Shown here one piece after another: positions 1 to 8,677 of a stretch of DNA of 59,319 nt (within the stretch, counting starts at the first letter, position 1; the number at the start of each line of letters is the position of its first letter). The stretch is from assembly GCA_045541395.1 (NCBI GenBank), contig JAZQIZ010000028.1:1-59319 (forward strand), written 5' to 3'. Position numbers and translations under genes: made by a program. The notes below the pieces were generated by a model. That model had not been told where the DNA came from. It did no database searches and saw only the letters and a list, made by a program, of their open reading frames with translations. This stretch comes from JAZRWQ01 sp045541395 (lineage in GTDB: Bacteria; Bacillota; Clostridia; Oscillospirales; UMGS1783).

Positions 1-1
1 T

Positions 2-154
2 TACCGTGACATCGGTGAATGGGATTACGACGATGCGGCAGAAGCCGAACAGCAACAACCGCAGATCGTAGCAGTGACCGTAGCACAACCGGAACTGCTC
101 ATAAGCATAAACACCGCACAATGCGGGATAAACGCAGTAACTGCGGATGACTAA
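2..154 (+). CDS. C-terminal end of an unidentified protein (partial at window edge)
   Basis: An open frame enters the window at base 2 and runs about 50 codons to a TAA at 152-154. The visible tail is acidic and Gln-rich near its middle (AEAEQQQPQIVAV) and ends AVTADD. No start is present, so the gene begins upstream of the window. No family is recognised. The stretch is visibly richer in G+C than the AT-rich DNA that follows. It could be a real gene end or a chance open frame; the absence of stops and the codon use make a real gene end somewhat more likely. Confidence 0.4.
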   Translation, partial: YRDIGEWDYDDAAEAEQQQPQIVAVTVAQPELLISINTAQCGINAVTADD

Positions 155-342
155 CCGCCAACCGCCGTTACCACACCTACATACTGTCAGAAAATGTCCC
201 TATGAACACTAACAGAAGGCTTTAGCGCTTTTTTGCGTTATTATAACACGAGCCTCTATTATACGAACTATTCCTGTTGTTTTCAAAGGAATAAGTTTTT
301 TTATTCTTTTTTTTGAATAATGAATAAAAATTCAAACGGCAC

Positions 343-371
343 TTGCACAGAAAATATAGGTATGGTAAAAT
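343..371 (+). promoter_or_regulatory. Probable sigma-A promoter of the TetR-type gene
   Basis: A -35 TTGCAC (343-348) and a -10 TAAAAT (366-371) are separated by 17 bp. The implied transcript start near 378 leaves a leader of about 84 nt before the TTG start codon at 462. Confidence 0.5.
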
Positions 372-428
372 AAATGCGATATTTGATCGTGAGAGTAATT
401 ATATAAATACATTTTTTATTGATATAGT

Positions 429-443
429 AAACGCATACCGTTT
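429..443. promoter_or_regulatory. Small inverted repeat, possible TetR operator
   Basis: AAACG at 429-433 and CGTTT at 439-443 form a 5+5 bp inverted repeat with a CATAC spacer, 18 bp ahead of the regulator's start codon. TetR-family repressors commonly bind palindromes near their own gene. The arms are short, so chance is possible. Confidence 0.3.
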
Positions 444-461
444 GGGAAGGGGAAAACAGTT

Positions 462-1058
462 TTGTCACGCGGGTCTAAAGATATTCTGATTGAAAGTGCC
501 ATAAAGGTAATTGCCCGGGATGGCTTAGATAAGGCTACTACCAAAGCAATATCCAAAGAAGCAAATTTAAATGAAGTATATATTTATAGGTATTTTAAAG
601 ACAAGGAAGACTTGCTTGTAAATGTGTTTAACTGTCTTGATGAAGAACTTGTAGGTGTAATTGAGGATCAAATGCCTGTTTTCAGAATGTTTTCTATAGA
701 TCTGGGAACAAGATTTCGTATTGCGTTTAATAAATGCTGGCGTTTTATGCTGGCCAATGAGGAAAGATTGCGCTCTTACGTAACCTACTATTACTCGGTT
801 TATATGCAAAAAAATTCATTGGAGGAACACCTTAAACGGTACGGAAATATTATTAATAGGCTTACACCGTATTTTTGCGATAATTGCAACGTTGCAATGG
901 TTTTAAAGCATCTGCTTAATTCTATGCTTGACTTTGCATTGAGCGTTCATAACGGTATTCTTACCGATTGTGCCGATACTGAAGAACACGTTTTCCGTGT
1001 GGTATTTTCAGCGGTAAGGTCCTACGTTGAAGAAAATAAAAGCAACAAAGAAGAATAA
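462..1058 (+). CDS. TetR/AcrR-family transcriptional regulator
   Basis: A 198-residue protein with an N-terminal helix-turn-helix of the TetR type (about residues 8-52, with the family-typical pattern ending YIYRYFKDKEDLL). An all-helical ligand-binding domain without recognisable ligand motifs follows. The start is a TTG at 462 preceded by a GGGAAGGGG ribosome binding site. Proteins of this family are dimeric repressors that release DNA when they bind a small molecule. The gene stands alone between its own promoter and a strong terminator and faces a convergent operon, so no obvious transporter target lies beside it. The ligand and regulon cannot be inferred. Confidence 0.85.
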   Translation: MSRGSKDILIESAIKVIARDGLDKATTKAISKEANLNEVYIYRYFKDKEDLLVNVFNCLDEELVGVIEDQMPVFRMFSIDLGTRFRIAFNKCWRFMLANEERLRSYVTYYYSVYMQKNSLEEHLKRYGNIINRLTPYFCDNCNVAMVLKHLLNSMLDFALSVHNGILTDCADTEEHVFRVVFSAVRSYVEENKSNKEE

Positions 1059-1064
1059 AAGAAA

Positions 1065-1092
1065 AATACTGCTCGTCTGAGCAGTATTTTTT
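1065..1092. terminator. Bidirectional intrinsic terminator
   Basis: AATACTGCTC (1065-1074), a 4-nt loop and GAGCAGTATT (1079-1088), followed by T residues. It lies between the convergent TetR-type gene and gpsA. A-rich sequence on the other side could let it serve both strands. Confidence 0.85.
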
Positions 1093-1093
1093 A

Positions 1094-2080
1094 TTAGAAT
1101 TCAGATTTTGGAGTACGGTTCATAAGGTACTTCATAAGCGCCTCAGGAGAAAGCCCCTTATAAAGAATATTGTAAACGCCCGTAAGAATAGGTGCTTCAA
1201 TTTGCATCTGATTTACAAGCTTGTAAACTGAAAGAGTAGTGGTGTAACCTTCAACGGTTTTGCCTACCTTCTTTATGGCACCTTCCGGTGTCATACCCTT
1301 GCCTATATAAAAGCCCGCTTCGTGGTTTCTTGAGTGGGAGCTGGTGCAGGTAACTATAAGGTCACCAATTCCCGCAAGGCCTGCAATGGTTTCAGCTTTC
1401 CCTCCGAAGGCTAAGCTGAGGCGGGTCATTTCTGCAATTCCTCTTGTCATTATGGCCGCCTTGGTGTTATCGCCCAGGCCCATACCGTCAATTATTCCAA
1501 CGGCAATGGCCATAACGTTTTTAATTGCACCGCCAAGTTCTACACTGACAACGTCGTCAGATGAATATAAACGGAAATTGGAATTGGAGAAGTTGTCTCG
1601 CACGTATTCCGCATATTTAATATCTTCACAGGCAGTGACGCAAAGTGTGGGGATATCCTTGGCAACTTCTTCGGCGTGGGAGGGTCCGGAAAGAACAACT
1701 ACCGTGCTTTGCGGAAGTTCTTCCTTTATTGTGACCGACATGCGCTTTAAGGTTTTATCGTCAAACCCCTTTGACAGGCTAACAATAAGCTTGTCATCTC
1801 CAATACCCTTAAGACTGTGGGAAACAGATCTTACCGCAACAGAGGGAACCGCCATGATCAGTATTTCACTATCTTTTGCACGATTTATGTTGCCTGTTAC
1901 CTCAATACTCTCCGGCAAATAAACCCCGGGAAGTAAATTCGGGTTGCAACGCTTGGTTTGAAGCTGGGATACTTCACTTTCAAAGGCGGACCATATTGTT
2001 ATTTTATGTCCGTGTTTTGCTAAAGTAACGGCCATTGCTATTCCCCAGCCGCCTGCTCCTAATACGAATATATCAGCCAT
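1094..2080 (-). CDS. gpsA: NAD(P)-dependent glycerol-3-phosphate dehydrogenase
   Basis: A 328-residue cytosolic enzyme that reduces dihydroxyacetone phosphate to sn-glycerol 3-phosphate, the backbone of phospholipids. The N-terminal Rossmann motif VLGAGGWGIAMA (residues 6-17) and the family segments VVLSGPSHAEEV and GLAGIGDLIVTC are clear. The length matches the family. It overlaps the end of plsY by 8 bp and is the last gene of the minus-strand operon yceD-like/rpmF/der/plsY/gpsA. Its product is the direct substrate of the neighbouring PlsY acyltransferase, so the pair supplies lysophosphatidic acid. Confidence 0.97.
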   Translation of the reverse strand: MADIFVLGAGGWGIAMAVTLAKHGHKITIWSAFESEVSQLQTKRCNPNLLPGVYLPESIEVTGNINRAKDSEILIMAVPSVAVRSVSHSLKGIGDDKLIVSLSKGFDDKTLKRMSVTIKEELPQSTVVVLSGPSHAEEVAKDIPTLCVTACEDIKYAEYVRDNFSNSNFRLYSSDDVVSVELGGAIKNVMAIAVGIIDGMGLGDNTKAAIMTRGIAEMTRLSLAFGGKAETIAGLAGIGDLIVTCTSSHSRNHEAGFYIGKGMTPEGAIKKVGKTVEGYTTTLSVYKLVNQMQIEAPILTGVYNILYKGLSPEALMKYLMNRTPKSEF

Positions 2081-2723
2081 TTTTCTTTTTCCTTTTAATC
2101 AGTTTATTTTCCGTGCCGTTTAAAAGCCTTTTGATATTGGCTCTGTGTGTGAAAATAATAACAGCACCAAGTAATGCGCCCAATGCAGCACCGGTCAGAC
2201 TATAAGGCATGGAAAAGTTATAAACAAACCTATTAATAACAAAAATGCAGGTGGGTATGATCAGAGAAAGGGAAAGGGATGCTACCGACATATATCCCGA
2301 AACAAAAAGTATAATTAAAAACAGGCAAAGTCCCAACAGAAAGCTTCTCCAATCGTTCATAAGCAGCATTCCCGCTATTGTTGCAACGCCCTTGCCGCCC
2401 TTAAAATTAAACATAAAGGGGTAGATGTGGCCAATGGCAACAAAAACGCCGGCTAAAAACCCACAGATAAGATCCGGTTCTGCCATTATTACGTATTTAG
2501 CCAGGAATACCGCAAGGGAGCCTTTTGCAAAGTCGCAAAGGAGTACAAGTACTCCCAATTTAGCTCCAAAGGTGCGCAGGGAATTTGTAAATCCTGCGTT
2601 TCCGCTTCCGTACTCACGTACGTCCTTTTTAAGGAGCACCTTTGAGAAAATTATTGCAAAATTTAAATTTCCCAGTAAATATGAAACAACAGCAATCACG
2701 GTGTAACCTAAAAAGCCTTCCAT
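2073..2723 (-). CDS. plsY: Glycerol-3-phosphate acyltransferase PlsY
   Basis: A 216-residue integral membrane enzyme that transfers acyl groups from acyl-phosphate to glycerol 3-phosphate. It shows the three conserved PlsY loops: GSGNAGFTNSLR near residue 39, the FKGGKGVAT segment near residue 107, and a late HRANIKRLLNG motif. About five hydrophobic segments are visible. It joins der at its start and overlaps gpsA by 8 bp, indicating translational coupling in one operon. Confidence 0.97.
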   Translation of the reverse strand: MEGFLGYTVIAVVSYLLGNLNFAIIFSKVLLKKDVREYGSGNAGFTNSLRTFGAKLGVLVLLCDFAKGSLAVFLAKYVIMAEPDLICGFLAGVFVAIGHIYPFMFNFKGGKGVATIAGMLLMNDWRSFLLGLCLFLIILFVSGYMSVASLSLSLIIPTCIFVINRFVYNFSMPYSLTGAALGALLGAVIIFTHRANIKRLLNGTENKLIKRKKKNG

Positions 2724-4054
2724 TATTTGCTCTCCTTATTGCTCCGTTCTCTTGTTATGAGCCTTACGGGAGTACCCTTAAGGCCGAAATTTTCACGAAT
2801 GCAGTTTTCAATATAACGTTTGTATGAAAAATGGAACAGTTCAGCATCATTAACAAACACAATAAACGTTGGCGGGCGGGTAGATGCCTGCGTAATGTAA
2901 AACAGCTTAAGCCTTTTACCCTTATCGGAAGGAGGCTGAACCTTTGCTACGGCATCTGCAAGCATTGTGTTAAGGAGGCCTGTGCTTATACGCATTGCGT
3001 TCTGCTCGTTAACTTCGTTGATAACTTCATAGATCTTGTCTACTCTCTGACCTGTAAGGGCAGAAATAAAAAGAACCGGGGCATATGCCATAAAGCCAAG
3101 GCGCTGGAGGATTTCCTTGCGCTTTTCTTCCATAGTGTTGGTTTCTTTTTCTGTTATATCCCATTTGTTCGCCACAACAACACAGGCTTTGCCTTTATCG
3201 TCGGCATATCCGGCGATCTTGGTATCCTGTTCTGTAACACCGTCACGGGCGTCAACCATTATAATTACAACGTCGGCCCTGTCGACCGCCATATAAGAAC
3301 GAAGCACAGAATATCGCTCGATATTCTCTTCAACACGGCTCTTTCTTCGGATTCCCGCTGTATCGATAAATAAATATTTACCCCATTTATTTTCATGCAT
3401 TACGTCTATAGCATCTCGGGTGGTGCCTGCGATATTTGAAACAATGCTTCTTTCTTCACCGATTATGCGGTTAATGAGAGAGGATTTCCCTACGTTAGGC
3501 TTGCCTACGATCGCAACCTTGATTACGTCATCATCTTCGTTTTCAAAAGCATCATAATCAATAAGCTCGAAGGCTCTGTCAAGCAGGTCGCCCGTGCCGT
3601 GGCCATGTACTGCGGATACTGCAAAAATATCCTCAAAGCCTAAATTGTAAAACTCGTAAAACTCAGGGGGATTTTCACCTATAGAGTCAATTTTATTAAC
3701 TGCAACCAAAACAGGCTTTCTGCTTTTTCTGAGCATATCGGCTATTTGCATATCAACAGCAGTAACACCGGCGTCAATATCAGTAACCATAACTATGACG
3801 TCAGCGCTTTGTAAAGCAATGTCAGCCTGCTGCTTTATCTTGCTTAAAATAAGGTCATTGGAGTCAGGCTCAAGTCCGCCTGTGTCAATAAGTGAAAATT
3901 CCTTATTGAGCCAGGTACAGTCCGCATACAGCCTGTCTCTTGTAACTCCGGGAGTATCTTCAACAATGGAAAGACGCTTGCCGGCTATTTTATTGAATAA
4001 CGTGGATTTGCCCACGTTAGGTCTGCCAACAACGGCAATAATGGGTTTTGCCAT
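2723..4054 (-). CDS. der: Ribosome biogenesis GTPase Der (EngA)
   Basis: A 443-residue protein with two tandem GTPase domains, the hallmark of Der, followed by a KH-like C-terminal domain. Walker A motifs are GRPNVGKST (about residue 9) and GKPNVGKSS (about residue 184). G3 motifs DTGG and DTAG and G4 motifs NKID and NKWD are present. Der assists late 50S subunit assembly. It sits between rpmF (ribosomal protein L32) and plsY in a minus-strand operon. The ATG is preceded by a strong AGGAGGGG site. Confidence 0.98.
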   Translation of the reverse strand: MAKPIIAVVGRPNVGKSTLFNKIAGKRLSIVEDTPGVTRDRLYADCTWLNKEFSLIDTGGLEPDSNDLILSKIKQQADIALQSADVIVMVTDIDAGVTAVDMQIADMLRKSRKPVLVAVNKIDSIGENPPEFYEFYNLGFEDIFAVSAVHGHGTGDLLDRAFELIDYDAFENEDDDVIKVAIVGKPNVGKSSLINRIIGEERSIVSNIAGTTRDAIDVMHENKWGKYLFIDTAGIRRKSRVEENIERYSVLRSYMAVDRADVVIIMVDARDGVTEQDTKIAGYADDKGKACVVVANKWDITEKETNTMEEKRKEILQRLGFMAYAPVLFISALTGQRVDKIYEVINEVNEQNAMRISTGLLNTMLADAVAKVQPPSDKGKRLKLFYITQASTRPPTFIVFVNDAELFHFSYKRYIENCIRENFGLKGTPVRLITRERSNKESK

Positions 4055-4121
4055 TTGAACCCCTCCTTTTCAAGTAAAAAAAGAGAGAAGGAAACATAAT
4101 TGTTGCCCTCTCTATCCTTTT

Positions 4122-4307
4122 TTACGCTTCTTCCTTTTTAATGACCTGCTTGCCGTTATAGTAGCCACAGTTATCGCAAACTCTGTGGGGCATGATCAGC
4201 TCGCCGCACTGGCTGCACTTGGTCAGGTTGGGAGTTTCCAGCTTCCAAACGCTTGAACGACGCAAGTCTCTTCTGGATTTTGAAGTTTTTCTCTTGGGAA
4301 CCGCCAT
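4122..4307 (-). CDS. rpmF: 50S ribosomal protein L32
   Basis: A 61-residue basic protein with the L32 start MAVPKRKTSKSRRD and a zinc ribbon of two Cys pairs (CSQC and CDNC). This is the C-plus, zinc-binding form rather than the Cys-free form. It lies downstream of the DUF177 gene, a pairing conserved in many bacteria, and upstream of der. Confidence 0.97.
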   Translation of the reverse strand: MAVPKRKTSKSRRDLRRSSVWKLETPNLTKCSQCGELIMPHRVCDNCGYYNGKQVIKKEEA

Positions 4308-4369
4308 CTATAGACACCTCCTACGTATTTGGGAAAGTTTATTTACTAAAAGCGGCCGGGAGGTAAATC

Positions 4370-4828
4370 CTACTCGCTTATAAGACATTTGCACTCTGCA
4401 TTATTTAAATTGGCGCCACACTCAGGGCAAAGGCCCTTGCAATCCTCTGTGCAAAGGATCTTCTGTGGGTAAGCCAATATCAACGTTTCAAAAACAGCAT
4501 CGTCCAGCTCAATAAAACGATCCGCCTTAAGGGTTATAAGCTCGTCCTCACTAACAGTCTCACCGTCATCAATGAAACCGTATAATGGGCAACTCAGCTC
4601 AAACTCAACCGGAGTAAGACATCTGTCACATAAAGCGCTGCAGGATGTTGTAATTTCTGCGTTAAGCTCAATACCTCTGAATTTGTTTTTAACTGTACCT
4701 GTAACAATAACAGGTGCGTTAAAGGGCTTCTGCCCATCAGCTACGTCATATTCCGAAAAATCTGCATTCAGCTCAAAATTCAGAACGTAATTTTCACTGG
4801 AAACAACTCTTCCGATATCAAGTCTCAT
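4370..4828 (-). CDS. DUF177/YceD-family protein
   Basis: A 152-residue protein of the YceD family, whose gene is classically next to rpmF and which in other organisms is linked to 23S rRNA accumulation. Four paired cysteines are visible: CDRC near residue 93, then CTEDC, CPEC and CKC near the C-terminus, suggesting metal binding. It is the first gene of the five-gene minus-strand operon, with a good promoter directly upstream. Confidence 0.85.
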   Translation of the reverse strand: MRLDIGRVVSSENYVLNFELNADFSEYDVADGQKPFNAPVIVTGTVKNKFRGIELNAEITTSCSALCDRCLTPVEFELSCPLYGFIDDGETVSEDELITLKADRFIELDDAVFETLILAYPQKILCTEDCKGLCPECGANLNNAECKCLISE

Positions 4829-4855
4829 AAAATTACCTCAAACAATGCATAGAAT

Positions 4856-4884
4856 ATTATACATATATATTTCGCTAATGTCAA
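4856..4884 (-). promoter_or_regulatory. Sigma-A promoter of the yceD-rpmF-der-plsY-gpsA operon
   Basis: Read on the minus strand, TTGACA (4884-4879) and TATAAT (4861-4856) are separated by 17 bp, a consensus sigma-A promoter ending about 28 bp before the first ATG. Confidence 0.85.
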
Positions 4885-4978
4885 GAAAAAAAACGCAATA
4901 CGCCAATGTTTTTTTCTTTATTATACTTATATTATACATATTGCAGAAAAAATATCAATAACATTTTTAAATTAACAG

Positions 4979-5007
4979 TTGATTTATTCTTTTGACAGGG
5001 CTATAAT
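4979..5007 (+). promoter_or_regulatory. Sigma-A promoter of the MFS gene
   Basis: TTGATT (4979-4984) and TATAAT (5002-5007) with a 17-bp spacer. A TTGACA inside the spacer is too close to the -10 to be its partner. Confidence 0.75.
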
Positions 5008-5037
5008 ACCTTTACTAAGAATTCTATGGAGGCTATT

Positions 5038-6225
5038 ATGCTCTTAAAACGTATTGGCAAAATGGTTAAGCACGCTTTAACCAGCCCTAATGCACCAATG
5101 TTTATTTACTGTCTTGTTGCTGCCCTTGGAGTTGGCGCACCAATGGCGTTTTTATCCACTTATCTTGCAAGAGAAGGGATGACAGAAGGACAAATCAGTT
5201 ACATAATGGCAGTTCGTCCCGTTGCTCAGATTTTAGGCCAGTATATATGGGGCATAATTGCCGATAAGTCAAAAACCATAAACCGCATACTTGCAATGCT
5301 TATGATCGGCGTTTCCGGTTCAGCAGCATTGTTCTTTTTCGGAAATGGTTTTGCCATGATGCTGCTTGCCACCGCGACTTATTATTTTTTCTATGCTTCG
5401 TTGTATCCTTTGATGGATACTATCTGTCTTGATATGGTGGCAAAGGGTAAACTGAGAAGTTACGGAGATATTCGTCTTATGACCTCCATCGGATATATTA
5501 TTTCGGTTTGGTTCTCCGGTATTATTTCCGAAAAAATGCCCGCCTCCGTATTTATTGTAATGTTTGTATTCACCACCATCGCAACCTTTACGATGATAAA
5601 GATTCCAAGAGTTGCGGGTCTCAGAAAGAAAGGTGAAAAATTTAATTCACTTAAATTCTTTATTCAGCCAATAGTTCTCATTCCTTTACTTTCTTACCTT
5701 ATTCTTCAGTTGGTTTATGCATCTTTTGATGCGGTATTTCCTATTTACTTCTCCATTGATCTTAATGGAGGTGATGCCCTGTATGGTCTTTCCATGGCAA
5801 TTCGTGTTGCGGGAGAGTTCTGCGTTCTGCCCTTCCTTGGTAAGATACAGAGAAAGATATCCTTTAAGGTTGCATTTGCGCTCTTTATGATCATGTCTGC
5901 CATTCGCTTCTTTATATGCTGTATTACCAAAAACGTATGGATACTCACGTTTACTCCCATTATTTCCGGTATCGGTAATATCGGCGCCTTTACCTGGCTT
6001 ATAAACTACTGCGGAAATCTTGCTCCTGACCACGGTAAGGCAACTGTTCAGTCTCATTTGTGGATGACTTTCTCTATAGTTCAGATATTAGGTTCATTAA
6101 GTATTCGTTATTTTACCCCCTCGGTTGAATCTCCCGTATACTTCCTTGTGTGTGCACTGGCAATGGTTGGTGCGGCACTGGTTATGGTATTCGCTAAGAT
6201 CAGTAAAGAGGCTTCAAAATTCTAA
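5038..6225 (+). CDS. Major facilitator superfamily transporter
   Basis: A membrane protein of about 395 residues with roughly 12 hydrophobic segments. It resembles the MFS_1-like group typified by nucleoside and phenylpropionate permeases. An in-frame ATG exists 12 bp earlier, but the GGAGG that would initiate this gene overlaps it, so the ATG at 5038, 7 nt after GGAGG, is preferred. The substrate cannot be inferred; no catabolic genes adjoin it. It is a single-gene unit with its own promoter and terminator. Confidence 0.85.
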   Translation: MLLKRIGKMVKHALTSPNAPMFIYCLVAALGVGAPMAFLSTYLAREGMTEGQISYIMAVRPVAQILGQYIWGIIADKSKTINRILAMLMIGVSGSAALFFFGNGFAMMLLATATYYFFYASLYPLMDTICLDMVAKGKLRSYGDIRLMTSIGYIISVWFSGIISEKMPASVFIVMFVFTTIATFTMIKIPRVAGLRKKGEKFNSLKFFIQPIVLIPLLSYLILQLVYASFDAVFPIYFSIDLNGGDALYGLSMAIRVAGEFCVLPFLGKIQRKISFKVAFALFMIMSAIRFFICCITKNVWILTFTPIISGIGNIGAFTWLINYCGNLAPDHGKATVQSHLWMTFSIVQILGSLSIRYFTPSVESPVYFLVCALAMVGAALVMVFAKISKEASKF

Positions 6226-6227
6226 AA

Positions 6228-6256
6228 AAAAGCTGACCAAAAAGGTCAGCTTTTTT
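6228..6256. terminator. Intrinsic terminator between convergent genes
   Basis: AAAAGCTGACC (6228-6238), loop AAAAA and GGTCAGCTTTT with T-run (6244-6256). The symmetry of A and T tracts makes it usable in both directions; it reaches the stop codon of the convergent membrane gene. Confidence 0.85.
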
Positions 6257-7037
6257 AATGCTTTGTATTGCTTTGCTGTATTATTGAATTTGCAAAATAC
6301 AGGGAACATACGGAAAAAATAATGTCTCCGCATACATAGTACAATGGTGCGTTTTCCGTGAAATAATGGGATGAAAACAGGGGTGTTAATAAACTGGGCA
6401 AGGAGTATATCATTAAAAATGAAAATGCTGTGATGCCGAAAAACGCGGCTGATTTGGCGGTCGTATTATTAACTGAAGATTTAATGTACATTACAATAAA
6501 CAGAAGCAAGCAGCAAATACCTATTATTTCGTATCTGAAGGTGTATAGAGAAATATTTCTTGAGTACACGTTGAAAATTCTGATTATTCTGAACATCAAA
6601 TAAGAAAAAGGACCAACCGTAAGGATAAGCAGGGTGTTTTGCTTAACCTTCTCTGCGTCAACAGCAAGGTAAATAAAAAATACCGTGCAAATAATAGCAG
6701 TTACCGTAACAATAAGCTCCATTTTATTGGAAGTGCGAATATAATCGAGGGCAGCGCCTACGGCACTTATGGATGAGGCAAAAGCACTTAAAATAAAAAA
6801 CGTTGTAGTTCCTGTGCTTTTCTTAAGGTTTGTTTTGTAATCCACAAGCTTATTGTGGAAGCATAACAACCCGGACAATGCACACAACACCATTATCACA
6901 ATGCTTACTACCTCCCAAACAGGAGATGAAAATTTACCTGTTGCCGGAGAAACAAAATAGATGTTTGTATATATTCTTATTGCACAAGCGGCAAAAGTAA
7001 GAATTAAAGTTGGCGTAAAGTTAAGTCTTTTTTGCAA
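6255..7037 (-). CDS. Unidentified polytopic membrane protein
   Basis: A 260-residue hydrophobic protein with about seven or eight membrane segments separated by short loops, and no recognised catalytic motif. The start is a TTG at 7037 preceded by GAGGTGA. On the minus strand TTGATT and TATTAT spaced by 16 bp lie in the 70-bp gap to the divergent sigma factor gene. The function is unknown. Confidence 0.65.
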   Translation of the reverse strand: MQKRLNFTPTLILTFAACAIRIYTNIYFVSPATGKFSSPVWEVVSIVIMVLCALSGLLCFHNKLVDYKTNLKKSTGTTTFFILSAFASSISAVGAALDYIRTSNKMELIVTVTAIICTVFFIYLAVDAEKVKQNTLLILTVGPFSYLMFRIIRIFNVYSRNISLYTFRYEIIGICCLLLFIVMYIKSSVNNTTAKSAAFFGITAFSFLMIYSLPSLLTPLFSSHYFTENAPLYYVCGDIIFSVCSLYFANSIIQQSNTKH

Positions 7038-7102
7038 TTTAAGTCACCTCTTATCTATAATACAATATTTTTTTGCAAAATCAAATAGTTTTTTGAAAAT
7101 AA

Positions 7103-7132
7103 TTGAAATGTGTCGCCTGTTTTTGTTATAAT
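7103..7132 (+). promoter_or_regulatory. Promoter of the ECF sigma factor gene
   Basis: TTGAAA (7103-7108) and TATAAT (7127-7132) with an 18-bp spacer, 34 bp before the TTG start of the sigma factor. Confidence 0.6.
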
Positions 7133-7166
7133 ACCTTTAATATATCAAAAAAGGAGGTGCAGGTTA

Positions 7167-7703
7167 TTGAAATCGAATAAGAAAAAGAAAGAGCTGGCTT
7201 TCAATGAGCTTTGGGAAAAATGGCATATGCCGGTTTATAAATATTGCCTGCATCGCCTTAAAGACAGCCAAAGGGCAGAGGACTGTATGCAAAATACCTT
7301 CTATACCCTTTACGAATCATTGGAAAAGCTTGATGTAAAAGAAAATATAGGATCATGGCTATTCCGGGTGGCAAATAACTTTGTTCTGAAAGAATTCCGG
7401 AATATAAAAAGGGAAATGAAAAATACACCCATTGAGGATGTTGCCGAAAACTGGGCATTGGGCTATGAACCTAACCTTTACGAAGAGGTGAGTGACGAAC
7501 AGATACTTGAACTCAGGGACAGGCTGATAAAAAGTATAAGCCGTGAGGATTCATTGCTCATTAAACTTTGGTACGACGAGAAAAAGAGTGTTTCAGAAAT
7601 TTCCGAAACACTGGGCATAAGCGAATCAGCAGTTTACAAGCGACGGGCGGTGCTTTGCAATAAAATTAAACTGCTTGCAAAAAAAATTACAGAAAATTTA
7701 TAA
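7167..7703 (+). CDS. ECF-type RNA polymerase sigma factor
   Basis: A protein of about 178 residues with a sigma-70 region 2 (around HRLKDSQRAEDCMQNTF) and a region 4 helix-turn-helix (SVSEISETLGISESAVYKRR). The frame is open from 7110, but a perfect AAGGAGGTG at 7151-7159 points to the TTG at 7167. Such sigma factors direct RNA polymerase to a small regulon in response to an extracellular signal and are usually held by a membrane partner. The next gene encodes a single-pass membrane protein and is the likely partner. Confidence 0.85.
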   Translation: MKSNKKKKELAFNELWEKWHMPVYKYCLHRLKDSQRAEDCMQNTFYTLYESLEKLDVKENIGSWLFRVANNFVLKEFRNIKREMKNTPIEDVAENWALGYEPNLYEEVSDEQILELRDRLIKSISREDSLLIKLWYDEKKSVSEISETLGISESAVYKRRAVLCNKIKLLAKKITENL

Positions 7704-7775
7704 GTTTATTTTCCAAAAATCAGATCTGAGGGTATATACCTATAGATGAAGTTCAAATAAAGGAGGTTTATAAAA

Positions 7776-8615
7776 TTGAAGAAAAAATTTTCCGAGTCTT
7801 CTTTGAAGAGAATTCTTAAAGAAGAAAAGGCGTTTGATATTAACAGTCTTGAGAAAATAATCTTCGAAGAAGCTGAAAAACCTGCCGGTGAATCGGATGT
7901 TGAACTTATAGATTCTGCTTTGGATATGCTCCTTGAGGCGGACGGCCTAGAGGTACCTGAAATATCCCACGAACCCCATTTCCAAGTTAAGCCTGCTGTT
8001 GTGGACCGATCCCGTGACAGGTTCTTCAGTTATCGCGTTCCTAAGAAGTGGAAAAGTATTGCATCCGTTTGCGCCGCGCTTATGGTCGTTATTGCTGCTA
8101 ACGCAGTATCAACTATGGCTTTCGGTTTTAATTTTACGGAAGAGCTGATTAAGTGGACCGAAAAAGAGGTGGTCATTTCGGTTGAGGAAGCAACGGAAGA
8201 GGATAAAAATTCTGCCTATAAAGAAATTGTGGCGCAGATGGCGGCTCTCGGTAATTGGAATTTCCTGTTGCCGGAATATTTGCCTCAGGAAATGGAACTG
8301 GTAGGTTACAGCGTCACTCCCAATGAGGCCGACGTTACGGTTACGGTATTTCTAAAAAGTAATACCGATGAGATAGTCAGCATTGTTTCCCATAATTATG
8401 TGAGCAGGGAAATAATGCAGCAAAACAGCACCGTTGCAATAGAAGGCCGTTATGAATTGGGAACAAAGAAAACCTTGGGCGGCTATACTGTCTTTGAAAT
8501 TCAAGGTGAAGAAAACAACTGTGCTTTATTTAAAAACGATCTCAGCGTTTATATCGTTACCACTTCGTACAGTGATTTGGAACTTGATAAAATAGTAAGA
8601 GGAATGATTTTTTAA
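7776..8615 (+). CDS. Membrane-anchored DUF4367 protein, candidate anti-sigma partner
   Basis: A 279-residue protein with a cytoplasmic, charged N-terminal part (1-90), one membrane helix (about 94-116) and an extracytoplasmic domain resembling DUF4367. Translation starts at a TTG 7 nt after AAAGGAGG. The position directly after the ECF sigma gene, and the inside-helix-outside layout, suggest a regulator of that sigma factor. No canonical zinc-type anti-sigma motif (HxxxCxxC) is present, so that role is inference. Confidence 0.7.
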   Translation: MKKKFSESSLKRILKEEKAFDINSLEKIIFEEAEKPAGESDVELIDSALDMLLEADGLEVPEISHEPHFQVKPAVVDRSRDRFFSYRVPKKWKSIASVCAALMVVIAANAVSTMAFGFNFTEELIKWTEKEVVISVEEATEEDKNSAYKEIVAQMAALGNWNFLLPEYLPQEMELVGYSVTPNEADVTVTVFLKSNTDEIVSIVSHNYVSREIMQQNSTVAIEGRYELGTKKTLGGYTVFEIQGEENNCALFKNDLSVYIVTTSYSDLELDKIVRGMIF

Positions 8616-8677
8616 AATTTTATTTTCCAAATTTCCGTTTCAGTGGTATATATAAATGTAAGGTTATTCTGTTTTCC

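Larger units (their letters stand above)
155..461. other. Intergenic region before the TetR-type gene
   Basis: No gene is seen. The region becomes strongly AT-rich from about 235. It contains T-tracts near 227-232 and 297-314 without a convincing strong hairpin, one good sigma-A promoter (343-371) and a small inverted repeat (429-443), both listed separately. Confidence 0.6.

Noticed and set aside
1344..1922. Plus-strand open frame opposite gpsA
   Set aside because: Lies fully inside gpsA on the other strand; no ribosome binding site and low-complexity translation.
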